Assembly (NCBI GenBank): GCA_028868455.1
Contig: JAGWUK010000171.1
Span: 1-6,606 of the forward strand
Reading direction: 5' to 3'
Source: Burkholderiales bacterium
Lineage (GTDB): Bacteria > Pseudomonadota > Gammaproteobacteria > Burkholderiales > Burkholderiaceae_D
Length of the DNA stretch: 6,606 nt
Shown: one piece after another, positions 1 through 6,122 of the stretch
Numbering within the stretch: position 1 is the first letter of the stretch
How the letters are laid out: each line of letters opens with the position of its first letter
Program-made: the position numbers and the translations under genes
The notes under the pieces: model-generated
What the model saw: the letters and a program-made list of their open reading frames with translations, nothing else
What the model was told of the DNA's origin: nothing
The model's database searches: none

Positions 1-1
1 G

Positions 2-280
2 AAAGACCCGCAGGGCGACTCGTTCATGGTGACCGCCGCCTGCCTGGAATACCTGAGCCAAAGCCAGCAATCGCGTCAGCGCAGTGCGCAAAATACGCTG
101 AGTGACGATGAGAACGAAGTCGATGACAACGACGAAGATGCAGAATTAAAAGAAAATGGCGATCTCGACGGCCACTACGGTCGTCATGGTCGCGATGACG
201 GCGATGATGGCGATGATTATGATCTTGGTGAAGCTGGCGCCGACTGGCTGGCTGAGCAAGGTTTTGACCGCAAGGAATAA
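2..280 (+). CDS. Unrecognised protein, C-terminal 92 residues (5' end outside the window)
   Basis: The reading frame is open from base 2 and ends at TAA 278-280. An ATG at 26 lies inside it, but nothing resembling a ribosome binding site precedes it, so this is most likely the tail of a longer protein entering from the left. I do not recognise the family. The first ~30 residues look folded (mixed hydrophobic, AACLEYL). The rest is low-complexity and strongly acidic, with runs of Asp/Glu/Asn and a DDG-DDG-DDY repeat, then a short C-terminal segment (ADWLAEQGF) that could be an amphipathic helix or a docking peptide. The next gene begins 9 nt downstream on the same strand, which suggests one operon. 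No membrane segment or catalytic motif is visible. Confidence that it is coding rests on the open frame and the tight spacing. Confidence 0.75.
   Translation, partial: KDPQGDSFMVTAACLEYLSQSQQSRQRSAQNTLSDDENEVDDNDEDAELKENGDLDGHYGRHGRDDGDDGDDYDLGEAGADWLAEQGFDRKE
194..220 (+). repeat. Three imperfect 9-bp tandem units encoding Asp-Asp-Gly/Tyr
   Basis: Units GATGACGGC, GATGATGGC and GATGATTAT lie head to tail and in frame with the truncated gene. They encode DDG-DDG-DDY. Copy number in such tracts can vary by slippage without shifting the frame. Confidence 0.7.
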
Positions 281-284
281 GGAG
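279..284 (+). promoter_or_regulatory. Ribosome binding site that chooses between two adjacent ATGs
   Basis: AAGGAG overlaps the stop codon of the upstream gene. It lies 2 nt before the ATG at 287 and 5 nt before the ATG at 290. Normal spacing favours 290 as the true start. Confidence 0.7.
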
Positions 285-289
285 AAATG

Positions 290-1051
290 ATGAACTACCC
301 TGCATTGATAGAGGCGCAAAGCCTGGTAAAAGCCGGTGACATCGCTGGTGCAGAACATGCGTTGGCCAACCTTGCCGAAACCGAAGGCGATAAGGCGCTG
401 GTGGCAGCGCTGGACGAATTTCCTGCTAAAGATTTGCTGGCGATTATTCGCGAATACGACGCCTCCAAAGAGTCTCTGGTGAACTTGCTGGTCACACCAG
501 AACAGTTCGCGCAAGCCGTCGTGCTGGAACGTCGTTATGGCGACCAGACGCATGAGCAACTGCGCAGCATGATTAATTCGGTGATTTTCCGCGAAGGTGC
601 TGATCCAGCAGAATTTTTGTATGAAATCGCCGAAGTGGACGGCGGCTACGATGCGCTGGTCGATTATCTGTACGACCGCACAGAAATGGTCGAACATTTT
701 TATCGTTATGCGACTTTTGACTTGTACGAGTACGGCGACGAATCGAAAACCCGTGCCATTGATGATGATTTGCTCAATCTGACCCGCGATACCGAAAGCC
801 TGGCGTCGCCGCTGGATATGGCCAATCTGGAAGACCATGACTGGATGCAGGTGACGTATTTGCTGCGTTACGAATTGCCGGAAATCTTCCGTGAAGTGTT
901 GATGAAATTGCGCGCCCGCTACAAAGCCTATCAGGCCAGCATCGCCCAGGACGAGCTGGATAATGAAAGCGGCGAAGAAGAAGCCGAAGAGCGGCCAAAA
1001 AATAACGACGATGGCGACGACAAGGACGATGACGAAGAGTCTGCCTTGTAA
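290..1051 (+). CDS. Unrecognised 253-residue protein with acidic C-terminal tail
   Basis: I do not recognise this family. The start at 290 is preferred over the ATG at 287 because AAGGAG sits only 2 nt from the latter; using 287 just adds one Met. Residues 1 to ~215 look soluble and mainly helical, with alternating Leu/Ala/Glu patterns reminiscent of helical-repeat or scaffold proteins. A notable aromatic-acidic stretch lies at about 121-150 (YLYDR, HFYRYATFDLYEYG). Residues ~221-253 form a low-complexity tail dominated by Asp, Glu and Asn. There is no signal peptide, membrane segment or cysteine cluster. It follows the truncated gene by 9 nt, so co-transcription is likely, and a hairpin terminator lies just after it. 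The shared acidic tails of this protein and its upstream neighbour suggest a common partner, possibly a basic protein or nucleic-acid-binding factor; that is inference only. Confidence 0.8.
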   Translation: MNYPALIEAQSLVKAGDIAGAEHALANLAETEGDKALVAALDEFPAKDLLAIIREYDASKESLVNLLVTPEQFAQAVVLERRYGDQTHEQLRSMINSVIFREGADPAEFLYEIAEVDGGYDALVDYLYDRTEMVEHFYRYATFDLYEYGDESKTRAIDDDLLNLTRDTESLASPLDMANLEDHDWMQVTYLLRYELPEIFREVLMKLRARYKAYQASIAQDELDNESGEEEAEERPKNNDDGDDKDDDEESAL

Positions 1052-1071
1052 TTGTTGCGCCTGAAACGCAT

Positions 1072-1121
1072 AGATCGCCTGCATCCATCACCGTTCTGCG
1101 GCAAATGATGCAGGCGATTTT
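1072..1121 (+). terminator. Putative intrinsic terminator after the acidic-tailed gene
   Basis: ATCGCCTGCATC (1074-1085) pairs perfectly with GATGCAGGCGAT (1107-1118), and the stem extends outward by a G-T and an A-T pair. The loop is 21 nt and a short T-run (1118-1121, then CCTT) follows. The stem is strong but the T tract is short, so termination may be partial and some transcripts may read into the next gene. Confidence 0.6.
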
Positions 1122-1155
1122 CCTTCATCTGCCTGTTACTGCTCTGTGAAAGCCC

Positions 1156-2385
1156 ATGTCTGAAAAAACTTTTGATATCGCCCTCGCTGATCAACGCCCG
1201 TTTTTTGAAATTGCATTGCAACACGGTGTGCGACGCGCCATCCTGACCTCGGCCAAACTGGCGGCGATTGAAGCCGAAGCGCCCAAGGGCATCGTGCAGA
1301 TTGCCGAAGCCTTTGGCAGTAAATACCTGCGTCCCGAAATCGAAACCGCCCGCAAGCGTATCGTTAATCTGGTCAGCCTGTATTTGCTGGAGACCTCGCA
1401 GGGCGATCTGGATGTTGCGGCTAAGCTTTTGCGCGACAATACGTTCCTGAGTTTGTCCCGCGGCGGCTCCGGGTTATTAAAGGCATTATTTGCGCTGCCG
1501 GAATATGCCATGCTCGGCAAAATTGAAGCCAAGGGGCGGGTAGAGGATTTTCTGGATGTCTGGTCGCTCAAGGAGAAGCCCGCCGAATACAGAAATGCAC
1601 TGGCACATCGTCAGGCCAATGCGGTAGAGATCGCGGCGGCATTTTGGTTTGGTGAGCAAATGGGCATTCCACGTGCGGAGTTGCAGGAAGACGATGCCGA
1701 CGCGCAGGCCGTGGTGCGCACGGCAATTCTGGCGCAGATGTTAGGGCAAACCGACATGCATGCTTTAAACCAGATCGCATTTGCTAAATTGCTCGACACC
1801 GCACGTCCGAAAATCAAAGGCGGCAAGCGCAGGAAGTTGGAAACTGATATGGACATGTCTGCCATTCCGACACAGTTTCAGGCGCTTGCCACGCGCGTGC
1901 AGCAAGAGATTGTGCAGCATGATTTGCCAAAAATTCAGGATGCTGCCATTCCGCTGGCAAAACTGGTGCATGAGCTCAAAGATCGCTATTTCATCAGCGA
2001 TCACGATATGGAAGATACCTCGGAATACGATGCGCTGGTTTCAAAAGAATGGAGCAAGCTGACCAAAGGCCGTGTCGATATCGATTCACTGATTACCCTG
2101 TTTTTGTGCATTACGGCGGGAAGCGCGCCGAAGACTAGCTGGTCGGAAAGAGCAGCCAAAATCGCCGTGAAAAAATTCCGCAACGAAGGTTTTCATCCAG
2201 AGCTGGCAGTTGCCTGGATCAAGCAGCATGCGCCGCATGAAAAGCAGGAAGGTTTGCTGGAGGATTGGGAAAATTTTGTCGAGGAATCGCAGGCTTATTT
2301 GCTGGATGACTGGGATCATGCTTATAGCGGCGCATTGCGCTTTCTGGATGCCCACTGTCATATCGAAAAGCCGGCAAAAAAATAA
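1156..2385 (+). CDS. Unrecognised 409-residue probable helical protein
   Basis: The family is not recognised. The ATG at 1156 starts an open frame of 409 codons ending at TAA 2383-2385; only a weak GAAAG lies ahead of it, so translation initiation may be inefficient. The protein is soluble-looking, rich in Ala, Leu, Glu and Lys, with no signal peptide or membrane span. Visible landmarks are a region at about 60-120 containing LRPEIETARKRIVNLVSLYLLE, split by eye as helix-forming, followed by FLSLSRGGSGLLKALFALPE; a basic patch near 217-228 (RPKIKGGKRRK) that may be a linker between two halves; and an acidic aromatic C-terminal stretch (LLDDWDHAYSGALRFLD). It lies 104 nt after the acidic-tailed gene, beyond a hairpin, on the same strand and with similar base composition. 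Functional partnership with those genes is plausible but unproven. It converges on the yqhD homologue. Confidence 0.85.
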   Translation: MSEKTFDIALADQRPFFEIALQHGVRRAILTSAKLAAIEAEAPKGIVQIAEAFGSKYLRPEIETARKRIVNLVSLYLLETSQGDLDVAAKLLRDNTFLSLSRGGSGLLKALFALPEYAMLGKIEAKGRVEDFLDVWSLKEKPAEYRNALAHRQANAVEIAAAFWFGEQMGIPRAELQEDDADAQAVVRTAILAQMLGQTDMHALNQIAFAKLLDTARPKIKGGKRRKLETDMDMSAIPTQFQALATRVQQEIVQHDLPKIQDAAIPLAKLVHELKDRYFISDHDMEDTSEYDALVSKEWSKLTKGRVDIDSLITLFLCITAGSAPKTSWSERAAKIAVKKFRNEGFHPELAVAWIKQHAPHEKQEGLLEDWENFVEESQAYLLDDWDHAYSGALRFLDAHCHIEKPAKK

Positions 2386-2396
2386 ATCTTTACCTG

Positions 2397-2440
2397 AACA
2401 TCGCCTTCCGGGCGGACTATCCAAGCCGGAAGGCGTTCAG
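2397..2440. repeat. Strong hairpin in the convergent gap (10-bp perfect core)
   Basis: CGCCTTCCGG (2402-2411) pairs with CCGGAAGGCG (2426-2435) around a 14-nt loop. Flanking CTGAA/TTCAG extends the stem across a small bulge. No T-run follows on either strand, so it is not a standard intrinsic terminator. It may act as a transcript 3'-end stabiliser, a Rho-assisted terminator, or be a REP-like palindrome. Confidence 0.6.
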
Positions 2441-2448
2441 AGCAGCTT

Positions 2449-2480
2449 GCTGCAAGCCCGATTGCGGGCTAGGTTGCAGC
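2449..2480. repeat. Second hairpin in the convergent gap
   Basis: GCTGCA (2449-2454) pairs with TGCAGC (2475-2480), and inside it AGCCCG (2455-2460) pairs with CGGGCT (2465-2470) around an ATTG loop, with a 4-nt bulge at 2471-2474. It sits 17 nt beyond the stop of the - strand alcohol dehydrogenase gene and could mark its transcript end, although no T-run is present. Confidence 0.55.
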
Positions 2481-2497
2481 GTGAGTCGTAGCCTGAA

Positions 2498-3658
2498 TTA
2501 CAGACTTAATTCCAATACCTGACGGCTGACATCCAAAGTTACATCGCGTTTCTCTCCAAGGGCAACCATGCGATGAGTTTCCAGCGCAGACAATATCGGA
2601 TCGATGTTGGCGGCATGCAGGTCGTAGTCGGCGAGTCGTGTTTTGACGCCCATCTGTTCGAAGAAATCCTGCGTACGCGCAATCGCGGCATCAATGCGGC
2701 TGTCTTCGTCGCCAGTGCGCAAATCCCAGACACGTTCAGCGTATTGCAGCAATTTGGCGCGCTTTGCTTCTTTGCGTACGCGCAACATGCTTGGCAATAC
2801 GATGGCCAGTGTTTGCGCATGATCGAGGCCGTGCAGCGCGGTCAGTTCGTGACCGATCATGTGGGTCGCCCAGTCTTGCGGTACGCCGGTCGAAATCAGG
2901 CCGTTCAAGGCCATCGTCGCACACCACATCAGGTTGGCGCGCACATCATAGTCTTCCGGCGTCGCCAGCGCTTTCGGGCCTTCTTCAATCAGGGTTTTCA
3001 ATAGGCCTTCAGCAAAACGGTCTTGCACCGGCGAATTGACGGGATACGTCATGTACTGTTCCATCACATGCACAAAGGCATCCACCGCGCCGTTGCCGAT
3101 CTGGCGAACGGGCAGGGTATAGGTTTTTGTTGGGTCAAGAACAGAGAATTTCGGGAAGCAGAAACGACTGGAAAATGCCATTTTTGCTTTAATCGATTTG
3201 CGTGTAACGACGCCACCGTTATTCATTTCAGAGCCAGTCGCAGGCAAAGTCAGGACGCTGCCGAAAGGCATTGCCTGCGTCACATTGCTGCCGCGTTTTT
3301 CCAGAATCGCCCACGGGTCTTCGCCATCAAACAAGGCCGCCGCCGCGATAAATTTAGTGCCGTCAATGACGGAGCCGCCGCCGACCGCCAGCAGAAAATC
3401 GATCTTGTTGTGTTTGATGAGCTCAACTGCCTTCATCAGCGTTTCGTAGCTCGGATTCGGTTCGATGCCGGTGAACTCTGTCACGGTGCGTGTGCCCAGT
3501 GCTGCCATGACTTCGTCAAAGACACCGTTTTGCTTGATGCTGCCACCGCCGTATAAGACCAGTACGTGCGCTTCGGCAGGTATGACCTTGTTCAGGTCAG
3601 CGATGCGGCCTTTCCCAAATAAAATCTGAGTCGGGTTGTAAAAATCAAAATTCAGCAT
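2498..3658 (-). CDS. yqhD: YqhD-type NADPH-dependent iron alcohol/aldehyde reductase
   Basis: This 386-residue protein aligns end to end, from memory, with E. coli YqhD (387 aa), a cytoplasmic NADPH-dependent enzyme that reduces short-chain and lipid-peroxidation aldehydes to alcohols. Cofactor-binding motifs are GGGS (37-40) and GGGSVIDGTKF (93-103), with TLPATGSE at 137-144. The four metal ligands of the iron-dependent ADH family are present: Asp193 and His197 (AVDAFVH), His266 (WATHMIGH) and His280 (HGLDHAQ). The open frame extends 49 codons further upstream, but those codons run through an inverted-repeat element. The ATG at 3658 follows GGGAGA at a good distance and matches the family N terminus, so I choose it. 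It is transcribed towards the unknown 409-residue gene. E. coli yqhD is controlled by an adjacent AraC-type regulator (YqhC); none is visible here. The likely role is detoxification of reactive aldehydes. Confidence 0.95.
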   Translation of the reverse strand: MLNFDFYNPTQILFGKGRIADLNKVIPAEAHVLVLYGGGSIKQNGVFDEVMAALGTRTVTEFTGIEPNPSYETLMKAVELIKHNKIDFLLAVGGGSVIDGTKFIAAAALFDGEDPWAILEKRGSNVTQAMPFGSVLTLPATGSEMNNGGVVTRKSIKAKMAFSSRFCFPKFSVLDPTKTYTLPVRQIGNGAVDAFVHVMEQYMTYPVNSPVQDRFAEGLLKTLIEEGPKALATPEDYDVRANLMWCATMALNGLISTGVPQDWATHMIGHELTALHGLDHAQTLAIVLPSMLRVRKEAKRAKLLQYAERVWDLRTGDEDSRIDAAIARTQDFFEQMGVKTRLADYDLHAANIDPILSALETHRMVALGEKRDVTLDVSRQVLELSL

Positions 3659-3697
3659 TGTGTTCTCCCAGGGTGCGTCGGCAAATTCCGATGAATA

Positions 3698-3795
3698 GGA
3701 CTTGCGCAAAGCCAATCCGGCAGCGTCACGAAGCCTGTACGGCGGATGTGTGACATCGCCGTACAGGCATTGCCGGAAGCGTTTTGCGTAAGTCC
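3698..3795. mobile_element. 98-bp inverted-repeat element, MITE- or IS-remnant-like
   Basis: The outer arms GGACTTGCGCAAA (3698-3710) and TTTGCGTAAGTCC (3783-3795) are inverted repeats with a single G-T mismatch. An inner CCGGCA (3717-3722) pairs with TGCCGG (3771-3776). The core GCCTGTACGGC plus GATGT (3733-3749, one bulged G) pairs with ACATC plus GCCGTACAGGC (3753-3768) around a 3-nt loop. The whole segment can therefore fold into one long interrupted hairpin. Short terminal inverted repeats around a non-coding palindromic body are typical of MITEs, but no flanking target-site duplication is evident. It lies in the 5' leader of the yqhD homologue and could instead be a regulatory stem-loop. 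Confidence 0.5.
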
Positions 3796-3816
3796 CGAAA
3801 GGCATATCTTAGCGCA

Positions 3817-3822
3817 ATTATA
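3817..3822 (-). promoter_or_regulatory. Possible -10 box for the yqhD homologue
   Basis: On the - strand 3822-3817 reads TATAAT, a perfect sigma-70 -10 hexamer, but no good -35 lies 16-18 nt upstream. If used, the transcript would have a leader of about 150 nt containing the 98-bp hairpin element. Activator dependence would fit the missing -35. Confidence 0.3.
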
Positions 3823-3845
3823 AAAAACCGATCAGTCGTGCGTTT

Positions 3846-4598
3846 TTAGTTGCTGAGAAATAAAAAGACCGTCGGTTTTTTGTGGAAATCGGGTGTCTGT
3901 TGCTGCCGTATACGCGTCATCCATTCGCTCGCCGCGCGTGTTTGTATCGATTCCGTCGGCAAAGTCAGGTCGGTGGCGACGCAGATCAGTGTGGATGGCT
4001 GGCAACTGCTGGCAAGGGCTTCCAGCATGGCGGCATTGCGATAAGGTGTTTCGATGAGCAGTTGAGTTTGCTTTTCTCTGCGAGAGCGGTCTTCCAGTTC
4101 TTTAATCCGTTTTGCGCGCAAAGCAGCATCGGTCGGCAAATAACCGTGAAAGGCAAAGCTTTGCCCATTGAGCCCGCTCCCCATTAATGCAAGTAGCAAA
4201 GAGGAGGGGCCAACCAGTGGTCGGACGCAAATGCCGCGCTGATGCGCAAGACGAACCAGATTGGCGCCAGGATCGGCAACCGCCGGGACGCCTGCTTCAG
4301 AGATTAAGCCGACGTCATGGCCCGCCAATAAAGGTTGCAGCAGACCTTCCAACGCTTGCGCCGGGGTGTTGACATTCAGTTCGCTGATCTGGATGTCTTG
4401 CATGACGTTTTGCAGCGGATGATGCTGCCCAAGGAACTTCAGGTAGGCGCGCGTGGTTTTCGCGTTTTCAGCAACGAAATACCCGAGCCGGGATGTCATT
4501 TGCTGTACGGTTTCAGGGATGATGCCAGCAAGCAGGCCTTCTTTTTGGTCATCGTTGTAGCCCAGGGTGTTCGGGATGAGAAAAAGTGTGCCACTCAT
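3846..4598 (-). CDS. RsmI-like SAM-dependent methyltransferase (tetrapyrrole methylase fold)
   Basis: This 250-residue protein belongs to the same family as RsmI, which 2'-O-methylates C1402 of 16S rRNA. Family landmarks appear in order: LFLIPNTLG at 5-13 (the beta-strand and Pro of the SAM site), LISEAGVPAVADPG at 98-111 (RsmI's ISDAGTP...DPG), PLVGPSSLLLALMGSGL at 127-143 (RsmI's PLPGP...ALSAAGL), FAFHGYLP at 148-155 and IETPYRN at 182-188. It is shorter than E. coli RsmI (about 286 aa), and several motifs are diverged (Asp to Glu in ISEAG, THR to PYR). I therefore treat it as an RsmI paralogue rather than RsmI itself; its substrate is unknown. The start at 4598 fits the family N terminus, although AGGA lies a long 13 nt ahead. 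It follows maf on the same strand after 127 nt that contains its own promoter candidate. Confidence 0.88.
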   Translation of the reverse strand: MSGTLFLIPNTLGYNDDQKEGLLAGIIPETVQQMTSRLGYFVAENAKTTRAYLKFLGQHHPLQNVMQDIQISELNVNTPAQALEGLLQPLLAGHDVGLISEAGVPAVADPGANLVRLAHQRGICVRPLVGPSSLLLALMGSGLNGQSFAFHGYLPTDAALRAKRIKELEDRSRREKQTQLLIETPYRNAAMLEALASSCQPSTLICVATDLTLPTESIQTRAASEWMTRIRQQQTPDFHKKPTVFLFLSN

Positions 4599-4622
4599 GA
4601 GTTTATTTTTTTCCTATACTGG

Positions 4623-4690
4623 ATGGGAGTATATTTTATAGTCGCTTATACTGATATCGAAAACGGGTAGAAATCACGCATACTCCCCAT
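4623..4690. repeat. Inverted repeat bracketing the RsmI-like promoter
   Basis: ATGGGAGTAT (4623-4632) and ATACTCCCCAT (4680-4690) are inverted copies that differ by one extra C. They are 47 nt apart, one at the predicted transcription start and one upstream of the -35. They could be paired operator half-sites or arms of an RNA stem in read-through transcripts from maf. Confidence 0.4.
4635..4663 (-). promoter_or_regulatory. Putative sigma-70 promoter of the RsmI-like gene
   Basis: On the - strand TTTTCG (4663-4658) and TATAAA (4640-4635) are separated by 17 nt. The -10 matches 5/6 and the -35 only 3/6. The predicted start near 4628 would give a leader of about 30 nt. The 10-11-bp inverted repeat at 4623-4632 and 4680-4690 flanks this promoter. 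Confidence 0.45.
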
Positions 4691-4725
4691 GACGAATGTA
4701 TGTTTAAGCTGAAGGTTGATAAAAA

Positions 4726-5346
4726 TCAGATGTAGCCTTGTTGAAAAAATGTCACTCCAGCACGGCGCAGCATGCTGCTCAGTGCGATTAGTGGCAAACC
4801 GGTCAGTGCGGTCGGATCCTGACTGTCTATGCTTTCCAGAATGGCGATGCCTAAGCCTTCGTTTTTGGCGCTACCGGCGCAATCATAGGGTTGTTCTATG
4901 CGTAAATAGGCATCCAATTCCGCATCGTTGAGATCGCGAAAACGTACGATGGTCGTCACGTCTTCAAGTTGCACGGGAAAAGCTGCGTTCTCACGTGTAT
5001 CGAGCAAGCATAGCGCAGTATGAAAAGCGACCTCGCGTCCGCGCATCAGTTGCAATTGTTTGAGCGCACTATCATGATTGCCGGGTTTGCCGATTTGCAT
5101 ATTATCGAGTGTGGCGACTTGGTCTGAACCTATAATTAATGCCTTGCCTGATTCTGCTGTAATGGCTTGGGCTTTTTCCTGAGCCAGACGCAGCGCGGTA
5201 GCAACTGGCGATTCTCCGGCAAGCGGCGTCTCGTCCAGGTTGGGGACGCGAAAACTAAATGGTAGTTGCAATCGACTTAATAATTCTCGCCGGTAAACAG
5301 AACTGGATGCCAGTATGAGAGAAGGAAATGGGCTGTTGCTTGGCAT
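4726..5346 (-). CDS. yceF: Maf-family nucleotide pyrophosphatase, YceF type
   Basis: This 206-residue cytoplasmic enzyme of the Maf/HAM1 superfamily resembles E. coli YceF, which hydrolyses m7GTP to m7GMP and is thought to clear modified nucleotides from the pool. Visible motifs are ILASSSVYRRELL (11-23, phosphate binding), LDETP (37-41), IIGSDQVA (71-78, with the Asp expected to act in catalysis and metal binding), GKP (86-88), CAGSAKNEG (156-164) and DPTALTGLPLIAL (177-189). The SDQV and CAGSxKxEG forms favour the YceF subfamily over the dTTP/UTP-specific YhdE type. Length is normal. The start at 5346 fits the family, although no clear Shine-Dalgarno precedes it. It is divergent from yceD across 116 nt and upstream of the RsmI-like gene, which it may partly co-express. 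YceF is also often next to yceD-rpmF-plsX in gammaproteobacteria. Confidence 0.95.
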   Translation of the reverse strand: MPSNSPFPSLILASSSVYRRELLSRLQLPFSFRVPNLDETPLAGESPVATALRLAQEKAQAITAESGKALIIGSDQVATLDNMQIGKPGNHDSALKQLQLMRGREVAFHTALCLLDTRENAAFPVQLEDVTTIVRFRDLNDAELDAYLRIEQPYDCAGSAKNEGLGIAILESIDSQDPTALTGLPLIALSSMLRRAGVTFFQQGYI

Positions 5347-5378
5347 TTTTATAGAAAATCGGGGAAAATTGTCGATCT

Positions 5379-5403
5379 GGCTGGCGAAAAATATCGCCTG
5401 GCC
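5379..5403. promoter_or_regulatory. Palindrome in the yceF-yceD divergent region
   Basis: GGCGA (5383-5387) and TCGCC (5394-5398) pair around a 6-nt A/T loop, and GGCT (5379-5382) with GGCC (5400-5403) extends the dyad past one unpaired T (one G-T pair). It ends 1 nt before the -35 of the yceD promoter, a suitable position for a regulator. No known factor is recognised. Confidence 0.35.
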
Positions 5404-5404
5404 T

Positions 5405-5434
5405 TTGACTAGTTAGGTGTAATCCTGTTATTAT
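5405..5434 (+). promoter_or_regulatory. Sigma-70 promoter for yceD-rpmF
   Basis: TTGACT (5405-5410) and TATTAT (5429-5434) are separated by 18 nt; each hexamer matches the consensus at 5/6. The predicted start near 5441 gives a leader of about 22 nt before the yceD ATG, with no strong Shine-Dalgarno in it. Confidence 0.65.
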
Positions 5435-5462
5435 CGCAGGTTTTCTGGGTTCAAATAATCCT

Positions 5463-5987
5463 ATGCAAGATTTTGTGATTGACGCTTTCACGTTTTCTCG
5501 GCTCGAAGAGCAGCGTTCCGGAAGCATTTTAGTCGCAGATTTGCCCCGACTCTCAGAGGAAAGTGCCAGCAACGAAGGCGCTTTAAGCTGGTTGTTAAAA
5601 GGCGGAAAAGACGCACTGGGGCATGCTCAGTTGACGCTGGCTGTAACAGGCACGGTGCAACTGATGTGCCAGCGATGTCTGACACCATTTGCATTTGAGT
5701 TTGAATCGGAATCAGTATTAATTCTCGCCAAAAACGAAGCGAACGCTGATGAAATTGAAGCTTTGCTCGATGATGACGAGGTTGATGTTGTAGTAGGCAG
5801 CAAGACATTCAATATCATGGATTTGATTGAGGATGAGGCGCTGCTGGCAATACCCCAATCGCCCAAACATGCAGTATGCCCGGATAGTTCGTTGGCTTCA
5901 GCAACTTCTACTGCAGCGATTGACGCAGAGGTCGGCAAAAAAGAATCACCTTTTGCTGTGCTGAAGAAAATAAATGGGCGTACCTAG
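5463..5987 (+). CDS. yceD: YceD (DUF177) protein, 23S rRNA accumulation factor
   Basis: At 174 residues this equals the length of E. coli YceD (173), a cytoplasmic protein required for normal 23S rRNA accumulation and encoded just upstream of rpmF. Supporting features are the central beta-rich segment leading to MCQRCLTPFAFEFES (68-82) with the conserved Cys69-x2-Cys72 pair, an acidic stretch at 95-110, the DLIEDEALLAIP motif (120-131), a further His136/Cys139 (HAVCP), and the C-terminal signature PFAVLKKI (163-170). The four Cys/His residues could form a metal site, but that is only an inference. The start at 5463 is the first ATG after the promoter and fits the family; it lacks an obvious ribosome binding site. 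rpmF follows after a 140-nt gap on the same strand. Confidence 0.93.
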   Translation: MQDFVIDAFTFSRLEEQRSGSILVADLPRLSEESASNEGALSWLLKGGKDALGHAQLTLAVTGTVQLMCQRCLTPFAFEFESESVLILAKNEANADEIEALLDDDEVDVVVGSKTFNIMDLIEDEALLAIPQSPKHAVCPDSSLASATSTAAIDAEVGKKESPFAVLKKINGRT

Positions 5988-6117
5988 TGGCATTATTCTG
6001 AAAAAACACTCAGGTCGAAGTATTGTTAGGGATTCTTGGTTGGCGATGTTCGCATTACTATGTGTGCGCATTCTTTAGCCAGGTGTGTAAATTTTTAGAA
6101 ACATTTTTTGAAGTATT

Positions 6118-6122
6118 AGGAG
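6118..6122 (+). promoter_or_regulatory. Ribosome binding site fixing the rpmF start
   Basis: AGGAG lies 5 nt before the ATG at 6128. The same frame is open back to an ATG at 6023, but that one has no such site and the extra residues are not L32-like. Confidence 0.85.

Noticed and set aside
194..220. Tandem DDG units considered as a calcium-binding repeat
   Set aside because: Three short imperfect copies lack the nonapeptide GGxGxDxUx pattern of RTX proteins; this is ordinary acidic low complexity.
146..1084. 312-codon open frame on the - strand with hydrophobic, membrane-like N terminus
   Set aside because: It is antisense to the acidic-tailed genes. Asp/Glu codons read backwards give Val/Ile/Phe, which creates false membrane segments; the + strand genes have a ribosome binding site and tight spacing.
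3023..3556. 177-codon + strand open frame
   Set aside because: It lies wholly antisense inside the yqhD homologue, whose protein matches its family over its full length.
3659..3805. 49-codon N-terminal extension of the yqhD homologue
   Set aside because: It would translate the inverted-repeat element. The downstream ATG has GGGAGA upstream and matches the family N terminus.
3823..3848. A/T-flanked possible bidirectional terminator after the RsmI-like gene
   Set aside because: A-run and T-run arms are present, but the GC stem is only 2-3 bp, too weak to call.
5348..5375. TCGACA-16-TATAAA promoter-like pair on the - strand just before yceF
   Set aside because: The -10 ends 1 nt before the ATG, so transcription would begin inside the coding sequence. 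No good alternative start codon follows.
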